Part shown: positions 13,301 to 25,100 of the stretch, piece after piece
How positions within the stretch are numbered: the stretch's first letter is position 1
Layout of the letters: each line of letters begins with the position of its first letter
Assembly: GCA_002943765.1 (NCBI GenBank)
Contig: PQWQ01000023.1
Coordinates: forward strand, 2,501-66,500
DNA length: 64,000 nt
From: Psoroptes ovis
Taxonomy: Eukaryota; Arthropoda; Arachnida; Sarcoptiformes; Psoroptidae
Reading direction: 5' to 3'
Position numbers and translations under genes: made by a program
The notes under the pieces: model-generated
What the model saw: only the letters and a program-made list of their open reading frames with translations
Told to the model about the DNA's origin: nothing
Databases searched by the model: none

Positions 13301-15002
13301 GCTGACATAATCAAACAATATGCTTTCATCTCTTTGTTTAGCTAATGTGAGCATTACTTTGACCAGTAATGAATATGATAGACCGAATGGACATTCATTA
13401 TTGACACGTGTTGATTGTGTTTGGACATGAAAATGATGATGAACCATCAATGGAATTAAATTACATCGAATGTGGCGACGTTTACGGCGACAAATACGCC
13501 TATGAACAGCTAATGCATGATTACATTGTATGGCTATGTGTAATTGTTTCAGCAAATCAATCATTCGCAGCAATCGTTTATCATTTGAATTCTGCCATGA
13601 ACAATCCATTAGAAAGGTGGCTATATTTTTGTATTGATTTTTAGTGTCCATGCATAACATTTTTATTATGAATGAAAGTACTACATTTGTTTGCTGCTGA
13701 TCATTGTTTTTGGTATCGAAAGTAAATGATTGAGAAACGGTTGTAATCAAATTTAATAGACAATTGGCTGTTTCGATTGATTCTTCATGAAAAAATTCAG
13801 ATTTATTATTTATAAATTTCATCCAAGTATCGATCAATCCCATTTTATTCAATATATCGATAGCGATTGATGGTTGATATTTACAAATAACTGATAAACT
13901 TGTCAATAGTAAATGATTTAATCCTATTATCTGTTGACTGATTGAATTTTGCTCGATTTTCTCTTGAAAAAAGTATGACAATTCACTGATTATATGCATC
14001 GATATTTGACCCTTTGAACATCGTTTCAACAATGAAAAATGTGTACGACAGCCATTCTTTTCGAATTGTACCATAATCATTAATAACTGCTCAATTATTT
14101 GAATCAAATAATTTTTATTTGTTTTTTCATTATCAATTTCAGCCATTGAAAATCTTTTGATTACATTCCGATCAATCGAAGAATCTTTGAAGAATTCAGG
14201 AAGACATTCAAGCGATTCTTCAGCGCTGCTGCTGCTATCATAATCAATGAATGCGTTTGGCTGCTTCAACGATTGATTATTGTGACCTGATTTAATATGC
14301 CAATTTTTTCTTCGAGTATGCAGAGCAGAAATATTTTTAAACCAAGATTTGATTTTGATCGGTGATACGATTTCATTTGTGTTATGTTTGAATGTTTTCA
14401 AGTAGATATTTTCCCTGAAATTGGTTTCAATTTTAATTGAATTCCAATCAAATTCCAGTGGCTGATCATCAAATTGATTGCCCAAATTATCAGAGTGTTT
14501 AACACTAAGAAAATGATTCAAGACTAGAGTCAATATTTTGGCCAATTCTAAATTATAAATACAATGGCCTCCATCATTCACTGAAAATAGTAGAAAGCAT
14601 TGTAGGAACTTTAAGCCAACCGATTGATCATCTTCAAGAAAATACTTATCAAACAGACGATTATGATCATTACTGGAATGATTATGATTGGATAAATCAA
14701 TAATGAATTGATGAATAAGCCAATTGCCAATACAATAATTGGTTGTTCGTTGTTTATTATTACTTATGGATGACTGTCGCCAATGATCATCGATCATGAA
14801 TCCATCAAAATAAGTCAAACAAAAATCAAGTAAACGAATCAAATGATTACGTTTTCGCTGAATGAAATGAAAGCAATTAATTAATTGATGAAAGCGACAT
14901 CATTTACGGAATTACCTTTGGTTCATTTTTCGTTTCAATTTGACATGTTTGCCACATTTGACGTAATTCATTGTCGAGCATGTCATCATTCATTTTTTTC
15001 AT
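4384..15002 (-). CDS. LYST: Lysosomal-trafficking regulator, BEACH/WD40 protein (LYST/beige/mauve)
   Basis: Very large scaffold controlling lysosome-related organelle size; human LYST loss causes Chediak-Higashi syndrome. Coding order: 15002-14916, 14857-5387, 5320-5222, 5161-4656, 4588-4384, about 3,455 aa (human 3,801). An in-frame stop directly precedes the ATG at 15002; a second ATG lies at 14993. Residues ~1-2640 form a long alpha-solenoid-like region with a ConA-like segment near 1310-1480 (GSWTLICVDL). The PH-like domain lies ~2645-2745, the BEACH domain ~2755-3055 (LSNFDYLMQLNRLSGR, NDLMQYPVFPF, LSKPIAVQ, INVFHPATHF, MIKTYGQ), then WD40 repeats to the end (GLCIVWDMN, GSIKLWSSWDL). Motifs fit LYST better than neurobeachin or WDFY3. 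The second exon alone is 9,471 nt. The last junction (AG|C at 4589) restores a LYST-like PIIS start to the final WD repeat. Confidence 0.93.
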
Positions 15003-15718
15003 TTAGTATGCTTCAAACAGAATTTGGTATTCAAGAAATCATTGGTCAATTTATAATATTTCAAACTGATTTTTCACAATTTTTTGGATTCGTATTAATT
15101 GTTCGCTCTTCCTTGTGGTAAAATTTTTACATTGAACGCATTAACGATTAAATATCGATTTGATTGATACTAAATTAATTAAACAAAAAAATTGATTGTT
15201 CATCAAAAATCGAATTTGTGCAAACAATCAATGATCATTATTGTTATTATTATTATTATTATTTGATGATATTTGAAGTATGAATTTTTATTTCGATGGA
15301 TTACAACAAACATATTGATCAATCAATCAATCAATTGATTCGATCAATCAAAGATGGCAAATCCCATATCTCTAAGTTGTAAAATGTTTATTTGTTTTCT
15401 CTCTTTGAATTAATCAAATCGCAATTTCATATAAATTTATCATTTCTGTAAACATAAGATAAACATGCGTATATTTCAAATGTGATTTAGCCATTCATCG
15501 ATCGCCATCCATTGACTGCTGTGATAATAAGTTCAAACATTGATTGTTGAATCAAGATAATAAATAAAAGTAAAGATAACAAATGAATTTGATTAAGAAT
15601 GCAACTTTAAAACCATGAAGACTATGCCCATTTTGATTATGATTAATCATTGAAAAACGTACATTTTGAATAAATCGCTTCAGCTGATTGAAATCAGCAT
15701 CAATCCACAATCTTAACG
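15003..15718. promoter_or_regulatory. Divergent promoter region LYST / COX20
   Basis: 716 bp between the starts of two head-to-head genes. It contains an (ATT)n microsatellite (about 15243-15264), a run of ATCA repeats with a TCAATTGA palindrome (about 15320-15350) and an AAGATGGC motif at 15351-15358, which recurs at other gene starts in this window. No coding potential seen. Promoter function is inferred from gene orientation only. Confidence 0.5.
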
Positions 15719-16163
15719 ATGGCCAGCAGCATTGATGATAATAACATAATTGAAGGATTACAAAATGAGCAACTGGATAATCAAAACCAGATCATCATAT
15801 TTGGAACAGATGTAACGAAAATTCCATGCTTTAAAGATTCATTTTTGACTGGTATTTATGCCGGTATTGGTTGTGGTATTGCATCATTTATGACAACAAG
15901 TAAGTTTATTAATACATTTGAATTAACAAGTTTATTAACTCTGATCATTTCAAACAAATTCCACTGGAATTTAATCAAAAGGCCGAATACTACAATCAAC
16001 ACACATTTCAATGATCTCATTTGCATTGGTGACATATGGATATTGGTTTAATTGTCGTATGAAATGGGCCAAAAATAGTTTCAATTGTAGACAATCTGAA
16101 GGAACGTTCGCCGATGAAATTGAATTAATTAAATCACGTAAATTGAATAGAAAAAATGAATGA
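15719..16163 (+). CDS. COX20: Cytochrome c oxidase assembly factor COX20 (FAM36A)
   Basis: Inner mitochondrial membrane chaperone that stabilises COX2 during insertion and copper delivery in complex IV assembly. Two exons, 15719-15899 and 15982-16163, with an 82-nt GT-AG intron; 120 aa. The frame closes across the junction (TTS|RILQ). The family pattern is visible: a PCFKDSFLTGIYAGIG membrane segment, then TSRI and a second segment ending YGYWFNCRMKWA, corresponding to the conserved WFHCRYNYA of animal COX20. The tail is basic. It is divergent from LYST and convergent with the AMPK beta gene, whose stop is only 18 bp away on the other strand, so the COX20 3' UTR must run antisense to the last AMPK beta exon. 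Confidence 0.85.
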
Positions 16164-16181
16164 CTATAACCAACTGCATTT

Positions 16182-17189
16182 TTATATTGGCTTATAAAGC
16201 ATTGTGGTCACATATTTTTTCCGATAACGATGTATGGCACTTAATACCATGACTCCATCCTATATATTGATATAATTGAAAATTTAGAAATCAAAAAAAT
16301 GAATTAAAATCGAATCCGAATGAAATATACCTTAATTGATAATGCATACAAATGATTCAACATGACATGATTTGGTTGTGGCAGCAAGGTTGGCTCACCG
16401 AAATTCACCGATGGATTATTGAGAATTACTTGAAGTAAATGTGGTGGCAAAATTGGTGGACCACTACCGCTTTGATTTCCACTGTTTGAATCATTTGAAA
16501 ATGTTGGAATTGTTTGTGAATATGAACCTGGCGGTGAACCTGATAATGCATTACTTGTTGAATTTGAATTATTGTTGTTATTATTGTTTGATGCCAAATC
16601 CATAGCCAGTGCTTCGAATACTTCGAAATCCGATTTTTCAACATTTAAAATATTATTATCTCGTTCCTCATTCACTTTAGCATTTTTATCTATTTTTTCC
16701 ACTCCATCCACCAGGAATTTATATTTATGGACACCCTATCAACATAATTGCATTAATATAATCAGTACAACTAATCACCCAACATCTTACTTCAGGTATA
16801 TCGATGATGGTCACAAAGTCACCTTGACTTTGAACCATTTTAACTGGTTTCCAATCAGAAAATGTACCCGTAATATAAACATCTTTGCCTCCACCATCCC
16901 ATTTGAATACAGTGGGCAACATTTGATCATTTAATGCATTTATGCCTTGACTTGATTCACCCATATAATTTTTATAATCATCCGAAGCATCTTCACCACC
17001 ATAGTCACATGAATTTTGATAACAAAGTACTGGACGACGTTTTGTGCTGAAATCAAATGTTTTAACATTATCATCACAAGGCCTTGGTGATTCACGTCGG
17101 TCACCACCGCTCAAATTGTTGTTATAAACATCGATCGAATATGGCCTTTCGATTCGATGTTTTGAATGATTGGTATTAGCGTTTCCCAT
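16182..17189 (-). CDS. PRKAB: AMP-activated protein kinase, beta regulatory subunit
   Basis: Scaffold of the heterotrimeric energy sensor AMPK, with an N-myristoylated tail, a carbohydrate-binding module (CBM48) and a C-terminal alpha/gamma-binding domain. Coding order: 17189-16791, 16735-16331, 16259-16182; 293 aa, all phase-0 GT-AG introns. The start MGNANTNHS offers Gly2 for myristoylation. CBM48 at ~95-165 shows PTVFKWDGGGKDVYITGTFSDW-type residues including the first glycogen-contact Trp (FSDW). The C-terminal domain has PPILPPHLLQVILN, PNHVMLNHLYALSIK and the final HRYRKKYVTTMLYKPI. A Ser equivalent to human beta1 Ser108 is present (QSQGDF). Odd: the usual GQWTHDP stretch is replaced by GVEKIDKN, so the second glycogen-binding Trp is missing. 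Asn-rich insertion after the CBM. Confidence 0.93.
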
Positions 17190-17524
17190 TTTCTTTCAAG
17201 ATTATCTTTAAATTCCAATAAAATTCACTTGGTGATTTAAGATATTATTGTAAATGTGAGTGTATTGGGCTGTAGTGATTGTTGTTTATGATCATCACAT
17301 TAATATAAGCATCCATTGATTGATATGTTTACATGAAGCATGAAAACAATTGCGTCTTATCATTGATATTTGTTTACCCAAACAAATATCAATGCACATG
17401 TGCATTGATCATGCTCAGTCAAGTCTAATCGAATACATTGTTTGTGTACAGGCTGCCATTAACCTGTGCTTACATATGTTTTCTGTTTTGATTTCATTTT
17501 TGATTATTTTTAAATGATTGAAAC
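17190..17524. promoter_or_regulatory. Divergent promoter region AMPK beta / CFDP1
   Basis: 335 bp between two head-to-head start codons. It contains a short inverted repeat (ATTGATATTTGTTT at about 17363 and AAACAAATATCAAT at about 17380) that can form a hairpin, and an AATGCACATGTGCATT palindrome around 17391. No coding potential. Shared-promoter role is inferred from orientation. Confidence 0.5.
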
Positions 17525-18265
17525 ATGTCTAAATTAGTGACTAATAATCATTTATTGAACGATGATCATTCCGATGATGACGAAGAAGATGATGAAGATT
17601 ATTCGCCGAACAAAGAAGATAAAGATCAAGGTATTTGTTTGAACATAAATTGGAATATTATCTCATTAATTCGTTCCATTAATTTAGAGTCAAATTCAAG
17701 TGATGACGATGATGACAATGATGATGATGAAGAATTAAATGAACAATCGACTGATCAGACAGCTAAAGCTACTGAAGTTACGATTGATAAAAATAAATTG
17801 GACAAATTATGGAACGAATTTTGTAGCGATAAACCATCAACAGTTGAAAAATCAGCTGACTTGGTCCATGATGAATCGCTCGAGTCGAATAGTAAAACTA
17901 CAAAAACTAAAGAATATGATTTCGCTGGAGAAATAGTTTTGGTCAAAGAAGAAACAAAAGTCGCTGATAATTCTGCAAAAGAATCAACAGCGAATAAACG
18001 CCGAAAAGCTGGCCTATCTGATTTATTGACTCAACTTAAAAAGCCCAAAATGAGTACATTGAAAAAATCATTATGCGATTGGAATGAATACAAAGAAACG
18101 AATGAATTCGAAGAAGAATTGGAACAATATCGTCGTTCAAAAGGATCATACCTTCAACAACAAGCATTCCTAACACGTACAGATTTTCGTGAATTTGAAA
18201 AAGAAAAATCAATACGTGATCGACAACGTAAATTAAGAGATTTGAAACAACAACAACAAAAATAA
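17525..18265 (+). CDS. CFDP1: Craniofacial development protein 1 / BCNT (Swc5-like)
   Basis: BCNT-family nuclear protein, orthologue of yeast Swc5, a subunit of the SWR1/SRCAP H2A.Z-exchange complex. The likely transcript joins 17525-17630 and 17688-18265 (227 aa); the 57-nt GTATTT...TTTAG intron carries no in-frame stop, so without splicing the frame stays open at 246 aa. N-terminal acidic Asp/Glu stretches (DDDEEDDEDY, SDDDDDNDDDEE) are typical. The C-terminal BCNT domain is clear: KPKMSTLKKSLCDWNEYK, a Glu-rich segment, then KGSYLQQQAFLTRTDFREFE. Convergent with the small membrane-protein gene, stop codons 39 bp apart. Confidence 0.9.
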   Translation: MSKLVTNNHLLNDDHSDDDEEDDEDYSPNKEDKDQGICLNINWNIISLIRSINLESNSSDDDDDNDDDEELNEQSTDQTAKATEVTIDKNKLDKLWNEFCSDKPSTVEKSADLVHDESLESNSKTTKTKEYDFAGEIVLVKEETKVADNSAKESTANKRRKAGLSDLLTQLKKPKMSTLKKSLCDWNEYKETNEFEEELEQYRRSKGSYLQQQAFLTRTDFREFEKEKSIRDRQRKLRDLKQQQQK

Positions 18266-18304
18266 TCAATTCAATTGTAAACCATAATTTGATTTATTAT
18301 TAAA

Positions 18305-18687
18305 TCATAAAACAATTTGATTGCTATCCAATGTTGTCATCACCAAATGCCATGATATATTCGAACAGCAATGACTATCTGCATAACAAATCAAAGTGAT
18401 GGCCGAAGCAAACAATAAGAATATGATCATCAAACATAATTCAATATTTGATAAAACGATTGTAGTCATATATGCCAACAATAATATGCCAAAATAAAGG
18501 CCTTATCATCAAACATATTTTGCCATTAGTCTTTAATTTGATCATTTCAATTTTCAATTAACTTACATAGTAAGCATCGAACAACCGTTTGGTGATAATT
18601 TTCAGTCTTGGATTTGTCTTCATCATTATTCTCATTTTCAGATTGATTTAAATGATTTTCCAATTGATTATCTTTGAATTGCTTCAT
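18305..18687 (-). CDS. Hypothetical small membrane protein
   Basis: Unrecognised. Coding order: 18687-18567 and 18501-18305, joined over a 65-nt GT-AG intron; 105 aa. An in-frame stop lies upstream of the ATG, and the frame closes across the junction. The first ~35 residues are hydrophilic (Asn/Glu/Lys-rich). They are followed by two closely spaced hydrophobic segments (LLCLYFGILLLAYMTTIVL and LCLMIIFLLFASAITLICYA), then a Cys-containing hydrophilic tail ending SNQIVL. This predicts a two-pass or hairpin membrane protein. The intron was invoked because it links two frames that together make this pattern; neither exon alone would be convincing. It is convergent with CFDP1 and divergent from prospero. 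Function not assigned. Confidence 0.55.
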
Positions 18688-19104
18688 TGGGTCTGATTTG
18701 TTTGATTACACAAATTGCTCAATGACTCTTTGATGGCAGCCGCGTCCTCTGCCAATAAATGCATGATCACGACCGATTGCATTAAAAGTGAATCTCTTCG
18801 ATCGATTTGAATATCGATTTCTCTGTTAAATATTGATTATGAATTAATTAAAATCATTATTTATCGACCAAAATTCGTTGTTTATTGATGACTCTTTTCG
18901 TTAATTTTATGACCACTAGATGGCCACTAATACTTTGGAATGTGAAGATGGCTGGCGCATTTCTATTGTTCGAATTTCATTGCATTGTTCGATTTCATTC
19001 CTTTGTTTAGTGTTTATGTTGAACATCAATCATTATCTTAGAAATCATTAAAAAAAATTGAAATTAAGATTTATCAAAATTATTTAAATTTATTGTGATT
19101 GAAA
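18688..19104. promoter_or_regulatory. Divergent promoter region upstream of prospero
   Basis: 417 bp between the small membrane-protein gene and the first prospero coding exon. It includes a CTCF-consensus-like site (CCACTAGATGGCCAC, 18913-18927) and an AAGATGGC motif at 18945-18952. A minus-strand frame near 18710-18800 (RFTFNAIG, GRGRG) is open briefly but ends in a stop before the membrane-protein ATG, so I treat it as untranslated. Confidence 0.5.
18913..18927 (+). promoter_or_regulatory. CTCF-like binding site
   Basis: CCACTAGATGGCCAC matches the core of the known animal CTCF motif (CCA-x-x-AG-A/G-x-GGC). It sits between prospero and its neighbour, a sensible place for an insulator protecting a gene with a 21.7-kb intron. 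A weaker relative (ACTAGATGGCA on the minus strand) is at about 1787-1797. Function is inference. Confidence 0.4.
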
Positions 19105-22100
19105 ATGGATTCGCTTATACTGATGATGAGCAGAAATTGTACGGGACATGGAAACGTGCCGATTGAAGAAGACAACGACAAAGGTAGGTGAATATTTTTT
19201 CTATTAAAATTTTTGTTGTTTGTTGCCTGGTTTCAATTGAATTTCGAAAAACAATTTGTGATTAATGAATGAGATTATTCAACGCCCAACAAAGAATGTC
19301 GAGTTAATTTTATTTGTATTTTTTCTGTGAAATTGATACATTCCACACAATCAAATGAAATGAAAATGATGAACCGTTCCCATTGATTAGATCATATCAA
19401 TTTCAAAGTTCATCGAGGTGTGTCAGCCTTCTTTGATGTGCAAGAGGCCTTTGAACCATTTGAAAATTAATGAACGGTGCACAATCAGTGAATTTACCTG
19501 AGCGATGGATGTATGATTATGATTAAACCGAAGCTTTCATCTTTTTTCATTAAGTGAATGCAGCATTGGCAACATGACATTTGATTCAATTTCGAATTTA
19601 CCCTTATTTCTGTCATACTTAGCTACAAGTTTGTTGCCATCTAATGCCGCCATTCATCAACCTTGTGTACAGTGCCGCAACACTGTTTTTTTTCGTTGAA
19701 AAACTACGTCATCGGCTTTGATTATATTCAAATAAAGCCTTAAAATGAATGACGTAATATTACGCATAAATCTGTAAGTAAATGAACGTTGTTTTATGCA
19801 TTTGCCTAATGATTTTAATTTAAACAAAACAGATATATCCGTTACTGAATGAAATAAGTGTGTGCAGTAATAATAATGTCTTTTAGACACACGTAGCACG
19901 AGTCATTAAAACATCATTGTTGTAATTTACCTGAATGGCTTCGGCCTAATGGCAATGAACCAAGTCATTGAGTCAGTCAGATATGCACAGTTATATGTTA
20001 GATGATGAATCTATGAAATTCTTTGAATGTTTTGACTAACAAATTTTATGATCATTGAATGAATCGGGGAGAATGTAAAACGATTTAATTTTACTGTGTG
20101 ACTAAGTGATGTGTGACGGGCTGATGAGCTCTTTGGTTGACCGTTATGAGATTATATTCTCAGACCGTTGAAATTTTTGTGGGTTCTCAGACCATTTTTT
20201 TAGAAAGTAATTGAAGCGATCATTGTAACTGCATTCAAAGACAAACACACACACCAAAATGACATTGTAATCCATTAAGTGTAATTCACTGCATTCAATG
20301 AGAATGGTTTTGTGGCCATCAAATACACCAACACACACAATACCTGCATTGTTTGATGAATTCACGTATTTATTGACAAAATGCTTATCGACCATTGCAC
20401 AGCAAAGGAATGCTTTTGGGCTTTGAATTATTTGCTTTGAATTGAATTGAAAAAAATTACCTTTGAAATTCTATGACAACCAAAATTCTGTCAATGCTCA
20501 ATGGCACAGATGGCCAATGTTTGCGGAATGTAAAAGTGAATTATTTCATTTAGCCAAATTTCTTAGTGAATTCCTGTTTGGTCGATTTAGATGGTGATTA
20601 TCTTAGCATTTTGATTCGATTGAACGATTAAAATATTTTTTGGCCAAATCGAATTCTTGGCCCATTCACAAAATGAAATTTTCTAAAATGGAAATGTAAA
20701 TCGAAACCGATTTTTCGATAATTTAATGATCATTTGACAATCCATACATTTTCCACTTTATTTGATTTGATTATTGCAGGAATTCCAATCATTTGGCTGT
20801 TGGAGAGCAGCAATGAAAGCAGCAGTAGTCAATTGAAAGCCCAAATAGATTGTGGCTGAATGAAAAGTTATTAGTTAATCGTTATTAATTAGCCATTATT
20901 ATTGGGCTCAAATATTTGACAAATCGGTCATTTCATTTTTGCTTCTGTTCGGTCCTGATCAATTTCGGGTTGCTGCATACCCAAAATGATAACTGTGTTG
21001 ATAATGTAGAAATGCACGCAAATGAATCTTATATAATGTGCTTTTTCTTTGAATGTGTTTCGGGTGTTGAAATACATGAATCATTTTTTGGCTCGTTGTT
21101 TCGGTTTTGCCATACATTATTCATTAGCCAGAACATAAGCCAGAACCAGAAGCAACGCGTCGAAATGAAAAAAATTCTCAGATTCTGGTTGTTTGTGTAT
21201 GTGCCGTTTGATGACAGTTAATGGGAATAATACGTGTTCTTATAACCGATAAATTACTTAGAAAACCCATTAACTATCGTCTATCATATCATAGCAAAGG
21301 TATTACCATTTTGTTGTTGTTAATGCCATAACTGTGTTTCTATCTTCACACTTTCAATACAAACTTATCTCATCCAGAAACTAATCGGTTGGCAAAAAAA
21401 GACAAGAAAACATTTATTTGATTGAACATAGACATTAAAACTGTCTCATTAAACACATAAATATTTTCTGCTTGATTTGTGAATTGTGGATGCCACGAAT
21501 GCCATATGTCATCACTCTCATTCAAACTGACAGCCAGCCAACATTTCATTGCCCATTTTCATCGCTCATAGTTTTTCGTCAATGAAAAATCTTGCCGCAA
21601 GGTTTCAGCACAGCAAAAAAAATCGGATTGTCTTAAAGTGCACTTTTTGATTGCTTTTTGATTGAAGTTGAGAGCATCTTAGGCAGAGATAGAGTAGAGA
21701 CTGAAAGTAATTTTGTAATAAATATTTTGCTTTGGGCCACAATCAATTCGGATCAGATGGAAATGAATTTAATGAATATTCTGTGTGATGGCTAATTGTT
21801 TAATTAAGAATTGAATCACAGCAAAAAAAATGTTTGAAAGAGTTTCAATGTTTGAATGTAATTCGAATGGTCCATTATTATGGCTGGTGAATGTGAATGC
21901 AAATGAAATGAAATTAATGCAAAGCATTGCATATTGGGCTCTCATTAATAATCATTGCAGCATTACAAGCAATGGCCCTGGCACTGTTATGTGGTCTGCT
22001 TAATATTTAAAAAATAAACTTTGCAAAATGAAAATGAATGAAAGTGGCCACAATATTAATTCATAAAAAAGGCAAAAAATGAAATAAATGAAATTTTAAT

Positions 22101-25100
22101 TGCCTTTGATGTTTGATGTTATGCAAAATTTTGCCATTTAAATAATGGTGATTTGATGTTATACTAATTCAAATTAATGTGAATGTTCTGCTTTGTTTTT
22201 GTGCCAAACTAATTTCAGCCACCGATGTTCTTGTCGTGTCTTGTATTTCTTGGCTTAGTATCTGCTCTAATTAAGGGCACATCAAAATTCAGCCATCTTA
22301 TTCTATTGCAGTGTGCATCCAATTCCAAAATCCCTGGACATTATTTTTTGATGACCAGGCGCCATTTGATTATGGTGATTGCAACCATTTACCTTTGATT
22401 GTTGATCGGAGCACTGTGGCAGTATTGTTTGTCAATATATAGCTTAATTTATTTGTGCATTATAGATCTAAGTCAAACAAAAATAAATTAGACAATGTCT
22501 ATGTAGGAGGCAAAGGGTTTAAACACATAAGCATCTTTGATTGTTTGAACGCGCACGACCAAAACTGAGTGAAACTATGAAATCTAAAAAGTGCATTGAT
22601 TATGTTTGATTCTATCTCTTAGTGCTGATCGACCGAATGGATGAAATGGCGGAAAATATGGCTCACTGATTGTGGTCGATGTTTTGTCTCTCCGATATTC
22701 GCAAATATTCAAATACAAACTAAACACATTTACGACCTCTAAACGACCCTTTCGAGAACACGCGTCTCTATTCTTTTTTCACTGAACAATGTCACAATCA
22801 TTTTTGCATTGTGACATTGCTATGACACCTAACTTTACTTAGATTTGTTTGAATCATTCGATTGATGATTAAGTTTGCGAAAATAGGATTCGTACGATAC
22901 TGGTAGCCATTCAGCAGATGATCATTGACTTGATTATCGATGCATTGGTCTTGACAATTGTGCAAGACATATCTTATAAGCCAAAGAATGGCTCCCGAAT
23001 CTGTCAGTGAAAAGAGAAGCGTGTCATCATCGAATGTATATGTATGTCCATCGTAAATTAAAATATACGGCTCAATGAACGCATAGAAATGAATGAAAGA
23101 ACGAACGGTTAATACCCGATAATTATCTGGACTGGCTGTCATCTCTTTAATCGGGTAGAGAAATGGTTGTTTGTCTTTGATGCTGCACTACTTTATGTGT
23201 TGTATTATGTGTGTTCTGGTTTGTTTGTTATGCAAAAAAAGTGGAAGACCAACTGAGAATGAATGGATGGACTTTGTTCATTCATCAGCAAAATAAGTAA
23301 AAGTTTTGCATAAAAACTAATTTAAATTAGATGTCAACCAAGTGGAGAAATGATTTGCCTGCAAAGGAAAAGAAAGAATAAAAAACAAACAAACCAAAAA
23401 TATAAAGCGCTAAATTGTCAGTTTAGTTAGTGACAGGCCAATGCTTTTATCCACGCAGCAGCAGCAAAGCTGGAATTAAAGGCTTGTGCCTTTTGTTTAC
23501 TGCTGCATCCGAACAAACAAACAAACCCTGCACTCAAATTGCATTAATTGTCAGCATCTTTCTTTCATCATTTTTCCCTATTTCTTCTTTGATTCTGTAT
23601 CAAGTCCACTTTGTAATAAAAAATAATGAAAAACGGACCGTTTTTAGGGTTCGTTTGTCGCTATTGGCAATGTTCCTTGCTTATGCATTCATCATTTTCA
23701 ATTGATTTTCAATATCAATCCGCATAGCAATAATTGTCAAGGGAAAGTTGGCAGCAAGTACACGCGGCCATTTTGTATTATCTATGATGATGGTTTTTGC
23801 TTGTCGTCATTCTGAAATTCTTTTCTTGACAATTTTTTGAATGAAGAATGAGAGATGATGATCGACAATGATTACCTTTGAATAGAGGCACATTAATTAT
23901 TATAATTAAAGTGAATATGGGCTCTTGTTTGTTTACTGGTTTTGATATGATTAGCAGCACAGAGAATATGACATAAGTGTCAAGCTGGAAAGGCTTGCAG
24001 TGATGATGATTCGAAAATCCATAAACATTCATCCATCCGGCCTATGTGTTTTGTCATTTCAGTCAATAACTGTGAATGAATCAATGTGAAAATAAATGAT
24101 TATCATTCGAATCATCATTTTGGACTTTGTATTGTTTTTAAGGTTTTCTTCTTTGACTGCCATGTTTTTTAGTTTAGCTCAGTGATAATGAAGAAAATAA
24201 TAATAATTTAAATCATAATCATAATAATAATAATAATAACTGTTTGTTTGTTTGTTTATTTACCAAAAAATGAATTGAATGATTTTGAATTGATTTTGGC
24301 ACATGTCAGTCGATGCAAAATAGAAAAGAAAATGATGAAGAAAAAATGAATGAATCGAACCCAAACAAACACACACAAAGCAAATGTTCAGTGTTTTTTG
24401 GTTGTTTGTTATACGGAATAAGAATGCAAAGATTGTTATTGTGTGTGTGTGCGAAATATGCAATAAAATGCAGCAAAAGAAGGGTCGGTGTAATTATCTT
24501 TGTTGGATCAAAAATAATAATAAAATGAATGCCTGCCATACAAAGCCATCAATGCTTTTGCTTAGCTCTCTTCTGCTGTTTACTTTGCATCCATGAATAT
24601 TTTCTTCTAATGTTTTTTCTTTTCCGACGATGATCGGCATGTTGATGACAACGAAAGAATTGAAAGAGAATGGCCGACTAAAATTCGATTCTCGTGGTTT
24701 TACATTTTTATTTCTACAAAAACAAAACAAACGTAAATTCGGTCCCAATTAGAATCTAAGCTTTTTTGTTTCAATTTGAAACAAAACAAAAATTAATTTC
24801 ACTGCCACCAACACAAACAAACATCTCCGAATATTGTCACCTAAAGCTATGTTTTGTCATTGTGCAGTGTGTGACATATTCTTCACTCAATGATTTCGTA
24901 GATTCATTTAATGATTTTGATGTGTATAACCCCCTTCTTCTTCTAAAAAATGATGGATGGATTAGTTTATGCAAAAAGCAATTAACCAAACATCCAAACA
25001 TTGAGTGAAACACACTCATAGAAAGATGATGCTTTTGATGATGAAAATTGATATGAAAGACGACGGTCCAAAGTTGAGTTGTGTTTGCAGAGAAATATAT

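Noticed and set aside
24340..24370. tRNA B-box-like GGGTTCGATTC on the minus strand
   Set aside because: No pairing T-stem, A-box or acceptor stem around it.
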